DNA from: Sphingobium limneticum
GTDB lineage: Bacteria > Pseudomonadota > Alphaproteobacteria > Sphingomonadales > Sphingomonadaceae
Length of the DNA stretch: 64,000 nucleotides
NCBI RefSeq assembly: GCF_008710155.1
Contig: NZ_VYPZ01000004.1
Coordinates: forward strand, 124,001 to 188,000
Reading direction: 5' to 3'
Below, piece by piece: positions 1 through 7,294 of the stretch. Below the pieces are notes generated by a model. That model saw only the letters and a list, made by a program, of their open reading frames with translations, was not told where the DNA came from and searched no databases. Each line of letters starts with the position of its first letter. Position 1 is the stretch's first letter. The translations under genes and the position numbers were made by a program.

Positions 1-91
1 TCGTCATTCCCGCGAAGGCGGGAATCCATCTCCGATGCTCTCCTCATGGACAAAGTTGGGAGATGGGTTCCCGCTTTCGCGGGAATGACGA
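1..91. repeat. Large imperfect inverted repeat (REP-like)
   Basis: Two arms of 33 bases (1-33 and 59-91) are reverse complements apart from two mismatches. Each arm holds its own short palindrome (CCCGCGAAGGCGGG-like), so the element can fold as a long cruciform or hairpin. It lies downstream of the GntR gene at 121-783, which is transcribed toward it, so it may stop transcription or stabilise the mRNA 3' end. The left edge coincides with the window edge, so the element could extend further. Confidence 0.75.
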
Positions 92-120
92 TTATTGGCG
101 AACGGGTGAGCGGGAAGCCC

Positions 121-783
121 TCACTCCACATCGAACGCCACGTCCGGCAATTCGTCCACCATCGCATTGGTTTGCGCAAACAGCGCCGCGACCGCTGCCT
201 CCGCTGCCTCCACATCGCCATCATTCACCGTCTGCGCGATCGCCCGATAGCCTTCGGTATGCGAATCCTGCTGCGCGCGGGTCTGGTAGGGGCGGATCTG
301 CGCACGGAACAGGTCGGCGCGACGCAGCGGCGTCACCCGCGGCAATTCCCGGTTGCCCGCCACCTCGAACAGGCAGTCGTAGAAGGCCTGCCGCACCGCG
401 ATATAGCTGCGATGGTCGCCATCCTCGTCATGCCGCCGTGCCGCATCCAGCGCCGCGTCCATCAGGCTGCGATTGGCATGGCCCGACGCCGCGCCCAGCC
501 GTGCGGCCAGCCGCACCAACTGCTCCAGCACCTCCAGCAGGTCGCGCACCTCCCGCCGGGTCAGCCGGTTGATATGCGCGCCGCGATAGCGATGGATCGC
601 GACGATCCCGTCCCCCGACAGATGCCGCAAAGCCTCCCGCAAGGACGATCGGCTGATCCCCAGCCGCAGCGTCAGTTCCGCCTCGACCAGATGCTGGCCC
701 GGCACGAACTGGCCGGTGCGGATGCCGGATCGGATGGCGTCGGCGACCTTTTCGGTCGTGCCGATCGTGGCGGGCGCGTTCAT
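121..783 (-). CDS. GntR-family transcriptional regulator with FCD ligand domain
   Basis: A 220-residue protein of the FadR/GntR class. Residues about 10-75 form the winged helix (FVPGQHLVEAELTLRLGISR, then SLREALRHLSGDGIV); residues about 85-210 are an all-helical FCD effector domain. FCD-type GntR proteins usually bind organic acids or acyl-CoAs and repress adjacent catabolic genes. The start ATG overlaps the end of surE by 4 bases, so the two are cotranscribed. The protein is clearly paralogous to the regulator at 8950-9666: both share VPGQHL, RLGISR, SLRE and RYRGA. The effector is unknown. The ATCGT-N3-ACGAT palindrome at 1635 upstream of this operon is a candidate autoregulatory site. 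Confidence 0.9.
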   Translation of the reverse strand: MNAPATIGTTEKVADAIRSGIRTGQFVPGQHLVEAELTLRLGISRSSLREALRHLSGDGIVAIHRYRGAHINRLTRREVRDLLEVLEQLVRLAARLGAASGHANRSLMDAALDAARRHDEDGDHRSYIAVRQAFYDCLFEVAGNRELPRVTPLRRADLFRAQIRPYQTRAQQDSHTEGYRAIAQTVNDGDVEAAEAAVAALFAQTNAMVDELPDVAFDVE

Positions 784-1571
784 GCTCCCACCGGTTCGGT
801 TTCGAACAGTGTGCGGAAATGCGCCAGCTGGTCGTGCGCGGTCATGTCCAGCTGCATCGGCGTGATCGACACCGCATTGTCGCGCGCGGCGGCCAGATCA
901 TTGCCCTGTGCCGCGCCGCCGTCCGGGAAGGCGATCTTGATCCAATAATAGGGCACATGCCGTTCATCGATGCGCGGGATCGGGCGGAAGGAGCCGGGTG
1001 GGCGCATGCCTTGGCGAGTGACCCGCACGCCGCTCACCTCATCCAGCGGACAATGCGGGAAATTCACGTTGACGAAACTGCCCTGCGTCCATTCCAGACC
1101 AAGCAGCTGCGGCAAGATCTGCGCCGTATAATGGCGCGCCGTATCCCAATGCACCGGCGTCTGATAACTCCATATCTGGCTGAGTGCGATCGACGGAATG
1201 CCCAGCATCGCGCCCTCGATCGCCGCCGATGCCGTACCCGAATAGGTGATATCCTCCGCCAGGTTCGGCCCGCGATTGATGCCAGACAGCAGCAGGTCGG
1301 GCCGTTTGTCGCCCAGCAATTCATAGACGCCCAGCAGCGCGCAGTCGGTCGGCGTGCCCTTGACCGCGAAATGCCGCTCGTCGCGCTGCTTCACCCGGAT
1401 CGGGTAGGATAGCGACAGGCTGTGCCCCGCACCCGACCGTTCCTCGTCCGGCGCCACCACCCATATATCGTCGGTGAACTGGCGCACCACCTCTTCCAGC
1501 AGCAGGATGCCGGGCGCGTCTATGCCATCGTCATTCACGATCAACACGCGCGGATTGGGCTTGGCGGTCAC
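780..1571 (-). CDS. surE: SurE-type 5'/3'-nucleotidase (phosphatase)
   Basis: A 263-residue SurE-family phosphatase. The N-terminal metal site ILIVNDDGI-like (VLIVNDDGIDAPGI, residues about 9-22), the SGAGHSLS loop (about residues 46-53) and the LLSGINRGPNLAEDITYSGTASAA region (residues about 94-117) are all present. SurE enzymes remove phosphate from nucleotides or short polyphosphate in a metal-dependent way. Normal copies sit with pcm/rpoS or serS; here the gene is paired with a GntR regulator and is divergent from a dikinase-like operon. That suggests a specialised paralogue which may dephosphorylate a pathway metabolite. Family identity is firm; the substrate is inferred only. Confidence 0.92.
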   Translation of the reverse strand: MTAKPNPRVLIVNDDGIDAPGILLLEEVVRQFTDDIWVVAPDEERSGAGHSLSLSYPIRVKQRDERHFAVKGTPTDCALLGVYELLGDKRPDLLLSGINRGPNLAEDITYSGTASAAIEGAMLGIPSIALSQIWSYQTPVHWDTARHYTAQILPQLLGLEWTQGSFVNVNFPHCPLDEVSGVRVTRQGMRPPGSFRPIPRIDERHVPYYWIKIAFPDGGAAQGNDLAAARDNAVSITPMQLDMTAHDQLAHFRTLFETEPVGA

Positions 1572-1732
1572 ACATTCTCTCCCGGATCGACTTGTTTGAC
1601 GCCCAAGCTAGATGAGTCGAAGTTTGCCGTCAATATCGTCCTACGATTTCATCTGTCAGATGCTTGACAGAAATGCTACGACCCGGCACATCGAGGGGGA
1701 GAGCGCAGACTCGTGAAAAACAGGAGAGATGT
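1572..1732. promoter_or_regulatory. Divergent promoter region with ATCGT-N3-ACGAT palindrome
   Basis: The 161-base gap between surE (leftward) and the dikinase operon (rightward) contains ATCGTCCTACGAT at 1635-1647, a perfect 5-bp inverted repeat with a 3-base spacer. The same motif occurs at 9774-9786 and 14765-14777, each time upstream of genes of the same island. A second short inverted repeat, CTGTCAGATGCTTGACAG, follows at about 1654-1671. An AGGAGAG ribosome-binding site lies at 1722-1728. The probable ligand is one of the two GntR proteins of this region; this is inference from position and symmetry. Confidence 0.6.
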
Positions 1733-2476
1733 ATGGGGTTGCCCATCGATAGCGCGCACAAGGGGCGCCCGCCGGCTTCGTCGCTGGTGGAGGCGACGCT
1801 GAGCCTTGTGCAGGAAAGGCTTCGCGACCGTTTCGCGCAATCGGGACAGGATTGGGACGGCTTTCGCATCAGCGGCGCGGCCCTGACCAAGGCGGATCTG
1901 GCGGATGTGGAGCGGCGCCTGCTCGCCACCGGCCATCGCTTCGACTGGTCGGCCGGCATTTCGGTCGCGGAACGGCCGGATATCTATAAATCGCGCGGCG
2001 ATGGCGATCAGGTGGATGAGAGTTTCTCCCACCCCGACGCGCCGCAGGGTGATCCGGACGAAACCGGCCGTGCGCTCGCCGGCGTGGGCGACAATGTGGT
2101 ACGTCATGACGCCGACATCACCGGTATCGCCCGCTTCATCCGCACCAATGAACGGGTGCTGGATTATCTGACCAACGGCGTTCCGCCCGGCATCATCGCG
2201 GTGATCGACGATAGCGGCGGCACGCTGACCGCGCCGATCATCGAGCAATTTACCGGCGTCATCTGCGCGGGCGGCACGGTGCGATCGCATTTGGGCATCC
2301 TGACCCGCGAATATAATATTCCCTGCCTGATGAACGCGAAGATCGCCGGCATCGCCGATGGCGACATGGTCACGATCGAAGCGACGGCCGCCGCCAAGAC
2401 GACCGAGGATTATCAGCAGGGCGTCGAGCGCGTCGGCCGCGTCTGGCGCCTCGTAAAAGAGGAGGCGACGGCATGA
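1733..2476 (+). CDS. PEP-utilising-enzyme mobile (phosphohistidine) domain protein
   Basis: A 247-residue protein. The ATG at 1733 is chosen because AGGAG sits 6 bases upstream; an in-frame ATG at 1664 has no such site. Residues about 145-215 form a swivelling phosphohistidine domain as in PEP synthase and PPDK: GIIAVIDDSGG, then ICAGGTVRSHLGILTREYNI with the candidate phosphoryl-accepting His186. Residues 1-140 are not recognised. The domain stands alone here, without ATP-grasp or a PEP barrel. It heads a four-gene operon (4-base overlap with the next gene) that encodes a second phosphohistidine domain within a PPDK-like protein, so phosphate may pass between the two. The substrate is unknown. 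Confidence 0.82.
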   Translation: MGLPIDSAHKGRPPASSLVEATLSLVQERLRDRFAQSGQDWDGFRISGAALTKADLADVERRLLATGHRFDWSAGISVAERPDIYKSRGDGDQVDESFSHPDAPQGDPDETGRALAGVGDNVVRHDADITGIARFIRTNERVLDYLTNGVPPGIIAVIDDSGGTLTAPIIEQFTGVICAGGTVRSHLGILTREYNIPCLMNAKIAGIADGDMVTIEATAAAKTTEDYQQGVERVGRVWRLVKEEATA

Positions 2477-3078
2477 TAAATGACCGCGATCTGGTGTTCC
2501 ACGGCGTCGCCATCAAACGCCACGCCGGCGCCGCCGCCATCGCCGCTCTGGTAGGCTTGCCCGAACCGCGCGTATCGACCCTGCTCGCCGACGCCGTGGC
2601 GACCGGCCGGGTGGTCGATACCGGTAACGCCTTCATCCTCGCCCCGCTAACCCGCGTGGCACTGGAGGCGCGCTATGGCCTGCACTTCGCGCCGCTGCGG
2701 CAGGACAAGGCGTTCGAGAATGCCTATCTCGCCTTCGAGCGGGTGAACAAGACCCTGAAACAGGTCATCACCGATTGGCAGACGATCAGCATCGGCGGCA
2801 ACAAGGTCGCCAACGACCATAGCGACCGCGCCCATGACGAAGCGGTGATCGATCGCCTGGGCGAGGTGCAGGAGCAGGTCGAACCGATCCTGGCGGCTTT
2901 GTCCAAAGGCTGGCCGCGCATGAACTTCTACGCGCAAAAGCTGCTCGCCGCGCTCGAAGCCGCCGAAGATGGCGAGCATGAATGGGTCAGCGACATCCGA
3001 CGCGACAGCTACCACACCATCTGGTTCGAACTGCACGAGGATCTGCTCCGCATCATGGGCCGGGTCCGGGAGGAATAA
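2473..3078 (+). CDS. Unrecognised protein with winged-helix-like N-terminus, dikinase operon
   Basis: A 201-residue soluble protein I cannot assign to a named family. Residues about 15-65 look like a small winged helix (AIAALVGLPEPRVSTLLADA followed by a short beta wing, VVDTGNAFILAPL). Residues 75-200 are predicted mostly helical, with charged and aromatic positions (HDEAVIDRLGEVQEQVEPIL, RRDSYHTIWFELHEDLLRIM). It overlaps the upstream phosphohistidine protein by 4 bases and lies 4 bases before the PPDK-like gene, so it is translationally coupled to both. It is probably a structural or substrate-binding subunit of the dikinase-like complex. A regulatory role through the HTH-like part is an alternative. 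Confidence 0.7.
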   Translation: MINDRDLVFHGVAIKRHAGAAAIAALVGLPEPRVSTLLADAVATGRVVDTGNAFILAPLTRVALEARYGLHFAPLRQDKAFENAYLAFERVNKTLKQVITDWQTISIGGNKVANDHSDRAHDEAVIDRLGEVQEQVEPILAALSKGWPRMNFYAQKLLAALEAAEDGEHEWVSDIRRDSYHTIWFELHEDLLRIMGRVREE

Positions 3079-3082
3079 GCTG

Positions 3083-4795
3083 ATGTCATCCAACTGGACC
3101 GTCCTGCTGGACGGCACGAGCCTGCCCGACCGCAGTCTGATCGGCGGCAAGGCCTGGTCGATCGCGCGGATGCGCGGCATGGACCTGCCCGTGCCCCCGG
3201 CCTTCGTGATCACGACGGCGGCCTGCAACGCCTATCTGGCGCAGGGCGATTTCCCTGAGGGGCTGGAGGCGGAGATAGAGGCGGGCCTCGCCTGGCTTAA
3301 TGACGCGACCGGCCGCCATTTCGGTGGCGCGGACAAGCCGCTGCTGCTGTCGGTCCGGTCCGGTGCCGCCATTTCCATGCCCGGCATGATGGACACGGTG
3401 CTGAACCTGGGCATCGACGATGCGGCGGAAAGCGCGCTCGCCGCCGAATCCGGCCTGCCGGATTTCGCGCGCGACACGCATCGCCGCTTTCTTGAACTTT
3501 ACGCCTCGATCGTGCTGAAGATGCCGGTCGAGCTGGATCATGACGCCAACCCGGCCGACTGGCGCACGCAGGTCGATGTGCCCGCCACCCCGCGAGAATG
3601 CCTGACCGGCGCCGTCCGCGCCGTGTTCGACAGCTGGAACACCCGCCGCGCGAAGAAATATCGCGAGCATAATGGGATTCCGCACGACATGGGCACCGCC
3701 GTCACCATCCAGGCGATGGTGTTCGGCAATCTGGACGATCGCAGCGGCACCGGTGTCTTGTTCAGCCGCAATCCGCTGACCGGCGAAGCCTTGCCCTATG
3801 GCGAATATCTGCCCCGCGCGCAGGGGGAGGATGTCGTGTCCGGCAAGTTCACGCCGCTCGCCCTCGACGCCATGCGCGATCTCGATCCGGCCGCCCACAC
3901 CGCGCTGCTCGACGCGACGGCCCGGCTGGAGCGCGAGCATCGCGACATGCAGGATATCGAATTTACCGTGCAGAGCGGCACCCTCTATCTGCTTCAGGCC
4001 CGATCGGCCAAGCGCGCCCCCGACGCGTCGGTGCGCGCGGCGGTGGAGATGGTCGGTGAAGGGCTGATCGATATCGATCAGGCGCTGTCCCGAGTCAGTC
4101 CCGAACAGGTACGCGCGCTGCTGCTGCCGCGCCTGGGTACCGGCGCGCAGGATGCCGCCATCGTCGCGCAGGGGGAGGGGGCCTGCCCCGGCGTCGCCTG
4201 CGGCACGGTCGTCACCGATCCCGACGAAGCCGAACGGCGCGCCGCCGCTGGAGAGGCCGTGATCCTGGTCCGCGCGACCACCAGCCCCGACGATATCCAT
4301 GGCATGATCGCGGCAAAGGCGGTGGTGACGGAGCAGGGCGGGTCCACCTCCCACGCCGCCGTCGTCAGCCGCGCGCTCGGCCGCCCCTGCGTGGTCGGCG
4401 TCGGCGATGGTAGGGGGCCGCAACCCGGCGCCCTCGTCACCGTCGATGGCGAAACGGGCCGCGTCTATGCTGGCGAATTGCCGGTCGAAATGCCCGATGA
4501 GGCGGGCGACAGCCGCCTTGCTCAGCTGATCATATGGGCGCGCGAACGCAGCCCGGTGCGCGTCCTGCGCCCGGCCGACGCTGCGGGCTTGGACGGGGTG
4601 ATCGATATTGACGCGCTCTGGTCGGGCGGGGAGCCGGACGAACTGCCCGCGCTGCTGAATGGTGCGTCTGCCGCGCGGGGCGCGACGCTGGCCAATCCCG
4701 ACACAGCCCGCATCGCCCGCGCGCAGGGGGTGCAGACCATCGTAACGGAGCCGGTGCTGCCCGCGCTGCTCGCCTTGCTGGGGGAAGCCGCATGA
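3083..4795 (+). CDS. Truncated pyruvate-phosphate-dikinase-like protein (ATP-grasp plus phosphohistidine domain, no PEP barrel)
   Basis: A 570-residue protein; the ATG at 3083 follows GGGAGGAAT. Residues about 19-45 (IGGKAWSIARMRGMDLPVPP), 90-110 (SVRSGAAISMPGMMDTVLNL) and 245-306 (GEDVVSG to DIEFTVQ and LYLLQARSAK) are the PPDK ATP-grasp region. Residues 415-440 carry the central phosphohistidine site TEQGGSTSHAAVVSRALGRP, with His424. PPDK is normally about 870-900 residues because a PEP/pyruvate TIM barrel follows; here only about 100 unassigned residues remain. The protein should therefore take phosphate from ATP onto His but cannot make PEP by itself. Phenylphosphate synthase and rifampicin phosphotransferase are precedents for dikinase relatives that phosphorylate a hydroxyl. 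The acceptor here is unknown. Confidence 0.88.
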   Translation: MSSNWTVLLDGTSLPDRSLIGGKAWSIARMRGMDLPVPPAFVITTAACNAYLAQGDFPEGLEAEIEAGLAWLNDATGRHFGGADKPLLLSVRSGAAISMPGMMDTVLNLGIDDAAESALAAESGLPDFARDTHRRFLELYASIVLKMPVELDHDANPADWRTQVDVPATPRECLTGAVRAVFDSWNTRRAKKYREHNGIPHDMGTAVTIQAMVFGNLDDRSGTGVLFSRNPLTGEALPYGEYLPRAQGEDVVSGKFTPLALDAMRDLDPAAHTALLDATARLEREHRDMQDIEFTVQSGTLYLLQARSAKRAPDASVRAAVEMVGEGLIDIDQALSRVSPEQVRALLLPRLGTGAQDAAIVAQGEGACPGVACGTVVTDPDEAERRAAAGEAVILVRATTSPDDIHGMIAAKAVVTEQGGSTSHAAVVSRALGRPCVVGVGDGRGPQPGALVTVDGETGRVYAGELPVEMPDEAGDSRLAQLIIWARERSPVRVLRPADAAGLDGVIDIDALWSGGEPDELPALLNGASAARGATLANPDTARIARAQGVQTIVTEPVLPALLALLGEAA

Positions 4796-5202
4796 CCGAT
4801 ATCATCACCGACACGCGCGCCCTGCTGCGCCTGTTCCGCCAGTCGGGCTATGCCGACATTCATCTACGCTCCGGCGACTATGAGTTGTTCGTCGCGACGC
4901 CCGGCGGCGGCGCCAACCCGCTCCATGCGCCGGTCGCTGTGGAGGCTGCGCCTGTGCCTGCCATACTGGTGGAGGCGGCCAAGGCGGAGCAACTCGTCAG
5001 CGCCCCGCACATAGCCTCCTTCGTGTCGGCTCTGGCCGTGGGCAGCGCCGTGGCGGCGGGCGATGCGGTGGCGCGGATCGAGTTGCTGGGTGAACCGATC
5101 GACCTTTGTGCCGATCAGCCTGGCCTCGTTACCGAAGTCCTTGCGGAACCCGGCGCCCTGATCGAATATGCCGCCCCGTTGGTACGTTTGCTGGCGGCGT
5201 GA
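4792..5202 (+). CDS. Biotinyl/lipoyl-type carrier domain protein lacking the acceptor lysine
   Basis: A 136-residue protein that overlaps the PPDK-like gene by 4 bases. Its layout matches a biotin carboxyl carrier protein (AccB): a short N-terminal helix (ALLRLFRQSGYADIHLRSGD), an Ala/Pro-rich linker (about residues 40-65), then a half-barrel domain (about 70-136). In AccB the biotin site reads IEAMKMMNEIEAD; the aligned stretch here is IELLGEPIDLCAD, so the modified Lys is Gly and no lysine lies nearby. The fold is probably retained without biotin or lipoate attachment. It may act as a docking or substrate-presenting subunit for the dikinase-like complex. It is the last gene of the operon. 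Confidence 0.75.
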   Translation: MTDIITDTRALLRLFRQSGYADIHLRSGDYELFVATPGGGANPLHAPVAVEAAPVPAILVEAAKAEQLVSAPHIASFVSALAVGSAVAAGDAVARIELLGEPIDLCADQPGLVTEVLAEPGALIEYAAPLVRLLAA

Positions 5203-5242
5203 CGCCATCTAAGATCATATAGGCGTCTAACTTTCACCGTCA

Positions 5243-5322
5243 CCCCGGACTTGATCCGGGGGCCCGCCTGTCTTCACCCATTATGTTCGGAAAGAAGCGG
5301 GATGCCGGGTCGCGCCCGGCAT
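5243..5322. repeat. Tandem REP-like hairpins in convergent gap
   Basis: Two hairpins lie between the convergent genes ending at 5202 and 5394. The first is CCCCGGA-cttga-TCCGGGG (5243-5261); the second is ATGCCGGG-tcgcg-CCCGGCAT (5302-5322). The flanking text (GTCACCCCGGACTTGATCC) is a very common intergenic repeat in alphaproteobacteria. They may act as bidirectional transcription barriers. Confidence 0.65.
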
Positions 5323-5393
5323 GGCGGGACATGGTGCAGAACGACAAGTCAGCGTGACGAATGAATAGGGCGGCACACTGTTACCCGTCTCCC

Positions 5394-5714
5394 TCAATTC
5401 CCGTCCGCATCCACCGTGAACACGACCGGCTTGCCGCGCGACGTCGGTTCCCATCCCGCCGCCAGCGCCGCGCGGATACCGCGTGAGACGATCGCGTCGT
5501 TGATCTGGAGCCGCCCGCGCTGCAAGCCCTTGAGCAGCCGCTTGGGCGGCGGAAATTCGAGCACTGCCTCGCGCTGCGTATCGGTCTGCAACAGGGCGAT
5601 CGTCATGCCCCGCCAGCCGTCGGCGTCGCTCCATTGCGGCTCGCGCCGGAGTTCCCATTCATATGTGACCTCGTCGACGAGGACGGTCCCGGCCTGATTG
5701 TGCATGTTGAGCAT
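5394..5714 (-). CDS. Small hypothetical protein
   Basis: A 106-residue protein if the internal ATG at 5714 is used. The reading frame continues upstream to an alternative TTG at 5849, but that N-terminal part looks non-coding. The core (about residues 10-60: EVTYEWELRREPQWSDADGW, MTIALLQTDTQREAVLEFPP) has alternating polar/hydrophobic strands and an acidic, aromatic composition typical of a real small globular protein. It ends QINDAIVSRGIRAALAAGWEPTSRGKP, again plausible. I do not recognise a family. No strong Shine-Dalgarno is visible before 5714, so the start is uncertain. Confidence 0.6.
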   Translation of the reverse strand: MLNMHNQAGTVLVDEVTYEWELRREPQWSDADGWRGMTIALLQTDTQREAVLEFPPPKRLLKGLQRGRLQINDAIVSRGIRAALAAGWEPTSRGKPVVFTVDADGN

Positions 5715-5863
5715 CGCGCCGCCATAGCAGGCGCGGGCCGGCAAGCCAGCCTTATCGACCCGACCAAGCTGGTCATCGTGCGCCCGCGCCCGTTCGTCGC
5801 AACTGTCACGAGCAACCACAAGGGCTGTGCCACCCATCATCCCGAACAAGGAGGATGATGATA

Positions 5864-6223
5864 ATGGCCAATAAAAGCTCGTTCCGGATCGCCGCGACCG
5901 GCGCCGCGCTCTTCGCCTGCGTTGCTGTCATGACGCCCGCCCATGCGCAGGCGGTTCTCGAAGGATCGGGCGAACACTCCACGCTCGACTGCGCGGCTGG
6001 CAAGGCGAGCGTGACGGGCACCGATAATCAGGTGACGGTCGAAGGGGCCTGCACCCATCTGACCGTCGAAGGCTCAGGCAACGTCGTCACCGCGCAGATG
6101 GCCGCCCAATCGACGATCAAGGTGGAAGGGATCAGCAACAAGGTCAGCTGGCGCACGCCCGGCAAGACTGCGCCCAAAGTCAGCAGCGCTGGCGTCGGCA
6201 ACAGCGTGACGCGCGCGCGCTGA
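5864..6223 (+). CDS. Secreted DUF3060-like beta-repeat protein
   Basis: A 119-residue exported protein. Among four closely spaced start options the ATG at 5864 is preferred because AAGGAGG (5848-5854) lies 9 bases upstream. Residues 1-29 are a classical signal peptide (AATGAALFACVAVMTPAHAQ, cleaved after AHA). The mature part is a run of short repeats such as VTGTDNQVTVEG, LTVEGSGNVVTAQ, IKVEGISNKVSW and VSSAGVGNSVT, the G-x-x-N-x-V pattern of DUF3060-type small beta-helical domains. Function is unknown for the family; a periplasmic or outer-surface location is expected. A strong terminator follows directly. Confidence 0.8.
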   Translation: MANKSSFRIAATGAALFACVAVMTPAHAQAVLEGSGEHSTLDCAAGKASVTGTDNQVTVEGACTHLTVEGSGNVVTAQMAAQSTIKVEGISNKVSWRTPGKTAPKVSSAGVGNSVTRAR

Positions 6224-6231
6224 CATATCAT

Positions 6232-6283
6232 GCCGCCAAACACCGTTCGGACCGATCCTGTCGGTCGAACGGTGTTTGGCGGC
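6232..6283. terminator. Very long hairpin between convergent genes
   Basis: The stem is about 22 bp with one bulged G: GCCGCCAAACACCGTTCG on the left pairs with CGAACGGTGTTTGGCGGC on the right, and an inner GACCG/CGGTC pair closes a 7-base loop. It sits between the stop codons at 6223 (+) and 6298 (-) and could terminate transcription from both sides. No long T tract follows in either direction, so it may work as an mRNA-end stabiliser instead. Confidence 0.7.
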
Positions 6284-6297
6284 GGACTCTATGACTG

Positions 6298-7281
6298 TCA
6301 GGCCGCCGCCATCGCCCGGCTCACCAGCAATTTGGTGTAGGCCGGCAGCACCGCGCCGAACGCCTTGAACCGCACGTCCGCCACCTTGCCGCTGGTGAAG
6401 AGATAGGCGCCCAGGGCGATGATCGCCGCGACCTTTGCCTGACCCAATACGGTATAGCGGGCGACGTCCACCGCCGTGCGGCCCGTGCCCTTCTCCCATT
6501 CCGCGATCATGCGTTCGGGCGACCACCATCCGGGTTGCTCGAACCCTGCATCGGCCAGAGATGCTTCCCCCTGATCATGGAACATCAATATATAGCCCAG
6601 GTCGAGCAGGGGTTCGGAAATCTGCGCCATTTCCCAGTCGAGCAGGGCGGTCAGCCGCCCCTGATGCCACAAACAATTCCCATGTTTGGGGTCGCCATGC
6701 ACGGGAGTCGGTGCGCCTGATGGGCGTGGCGGCCGGGCGGTCAGATCCTCCAGCACGCCGATCAGGTCGGTGGTCGCCTCGGCGGAGCGGGCGACGTCCA
6801 GCCAATGCTGCGCCTCCTGCTGCACGGTCCGCCCGCCCGGCGGCATTTCGCGTACGGGCATAGTGTGCAGGCCGATCACCGCGTCGAACCATTGGCGGCA
6901 GATGCTGTCGGGCACCGCCACCGGATCGGCCTTCACCCAGTCGGGCGTGACATATTCGAAGGCATCGCCAGGCACACATTCCATCAGGAAAAACTCGTCG
7001 CCGATCACCGATGGATCGGTGCTGAGTTCCAGCATCGCGGGCAGCGGCACCGAAGGCGCATGCGCCTTCACCGCCGACAATACCGCATGCTGCCGCGCCA
7101 TGTCGTACGGCGGCAACAGCCCCTCCTCGGACGGGGGCATACGCAATATTTCGTTCAGCCCCTCCACCAGATAGGTTTCGTTGCTGTGGCCGGCCGACAG
7201 GGTCTTTACCCCCGTAATGCCGGCGCCACGGGGCAGAAAGGCGCGCAGCCCTTCCGCAAGACGGCCGGTGTCGCGCGCCAT
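6298..7281 (-). CDS. APH-family phosphotransferase (small-molecule kinase)
   Basis: A 327-residue aminoglycoside-phosphotransferase-fold kinase. The nucleotide-binding start (LSAGHSNETYLV, about residues 28-39), the catalytic loop HGDPKHGN (195-202) and the metal-binding LLDWE (213-217) are all intact. Proteins of this type in actinobacteria and sphingomonads are often called phosphotransferase family proteins, and resemble the N-terminal kinase half of ACAD10/ACAD11. It is the last gene of the EthD - AttH/CrtC-like - kinase operon (13 bases after the preceding gene), so it probably phosphorylates a pathway intermediate, not an antibiotic. A second relative sits at 24665-25732. Confidence 0.85.
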   Translation of the reverse strand: MARDTGRLAEGLRAFLPRGAGITGVKTLSAGHSNETYLVEGLNEILRMPPSEEGLLPPYDMARQHAVLSAVKAHAPSVPLPAMLELSTDPSVIGDEFFLMECVPGDAFEYVTPDWVKADPVAVPDSICRQWFDAVIGLHTMPVREMPPGGRTVQQEAQHWLDVARSAEATTDLIGVLEDLTARPPRPSGAPTPVHGDPKHGNCLWHQGRLTALLDWEMAQISEPLLDLGYILMFHDQGEASLADAGFEQPGWWSPERMIAEWEKGTGRTAVDVARYTVLGQAKVAAIIALGAYLFTSGKVADVRFKAFGAVLPAYTKLLVSRAMAAA

Positions 7282-7294
7282 ATGCCAGGCCTCC

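Noticed and set aside
1664..1732. Upstream in-frame start for the phosphohistidine protein
   Set aside because: No ribosome-binding site is present and the 23 extra residues look non-coding, while AGGAG precedes the ATG at 1733.
5281..5658. 125-residue leftward frame overlapping the small hypothetical gene
   Set aside because: It runs through the REP hairpins and is Arg/Ala-rich; the other leftward frame (5394-5714) has better protein-like composition.
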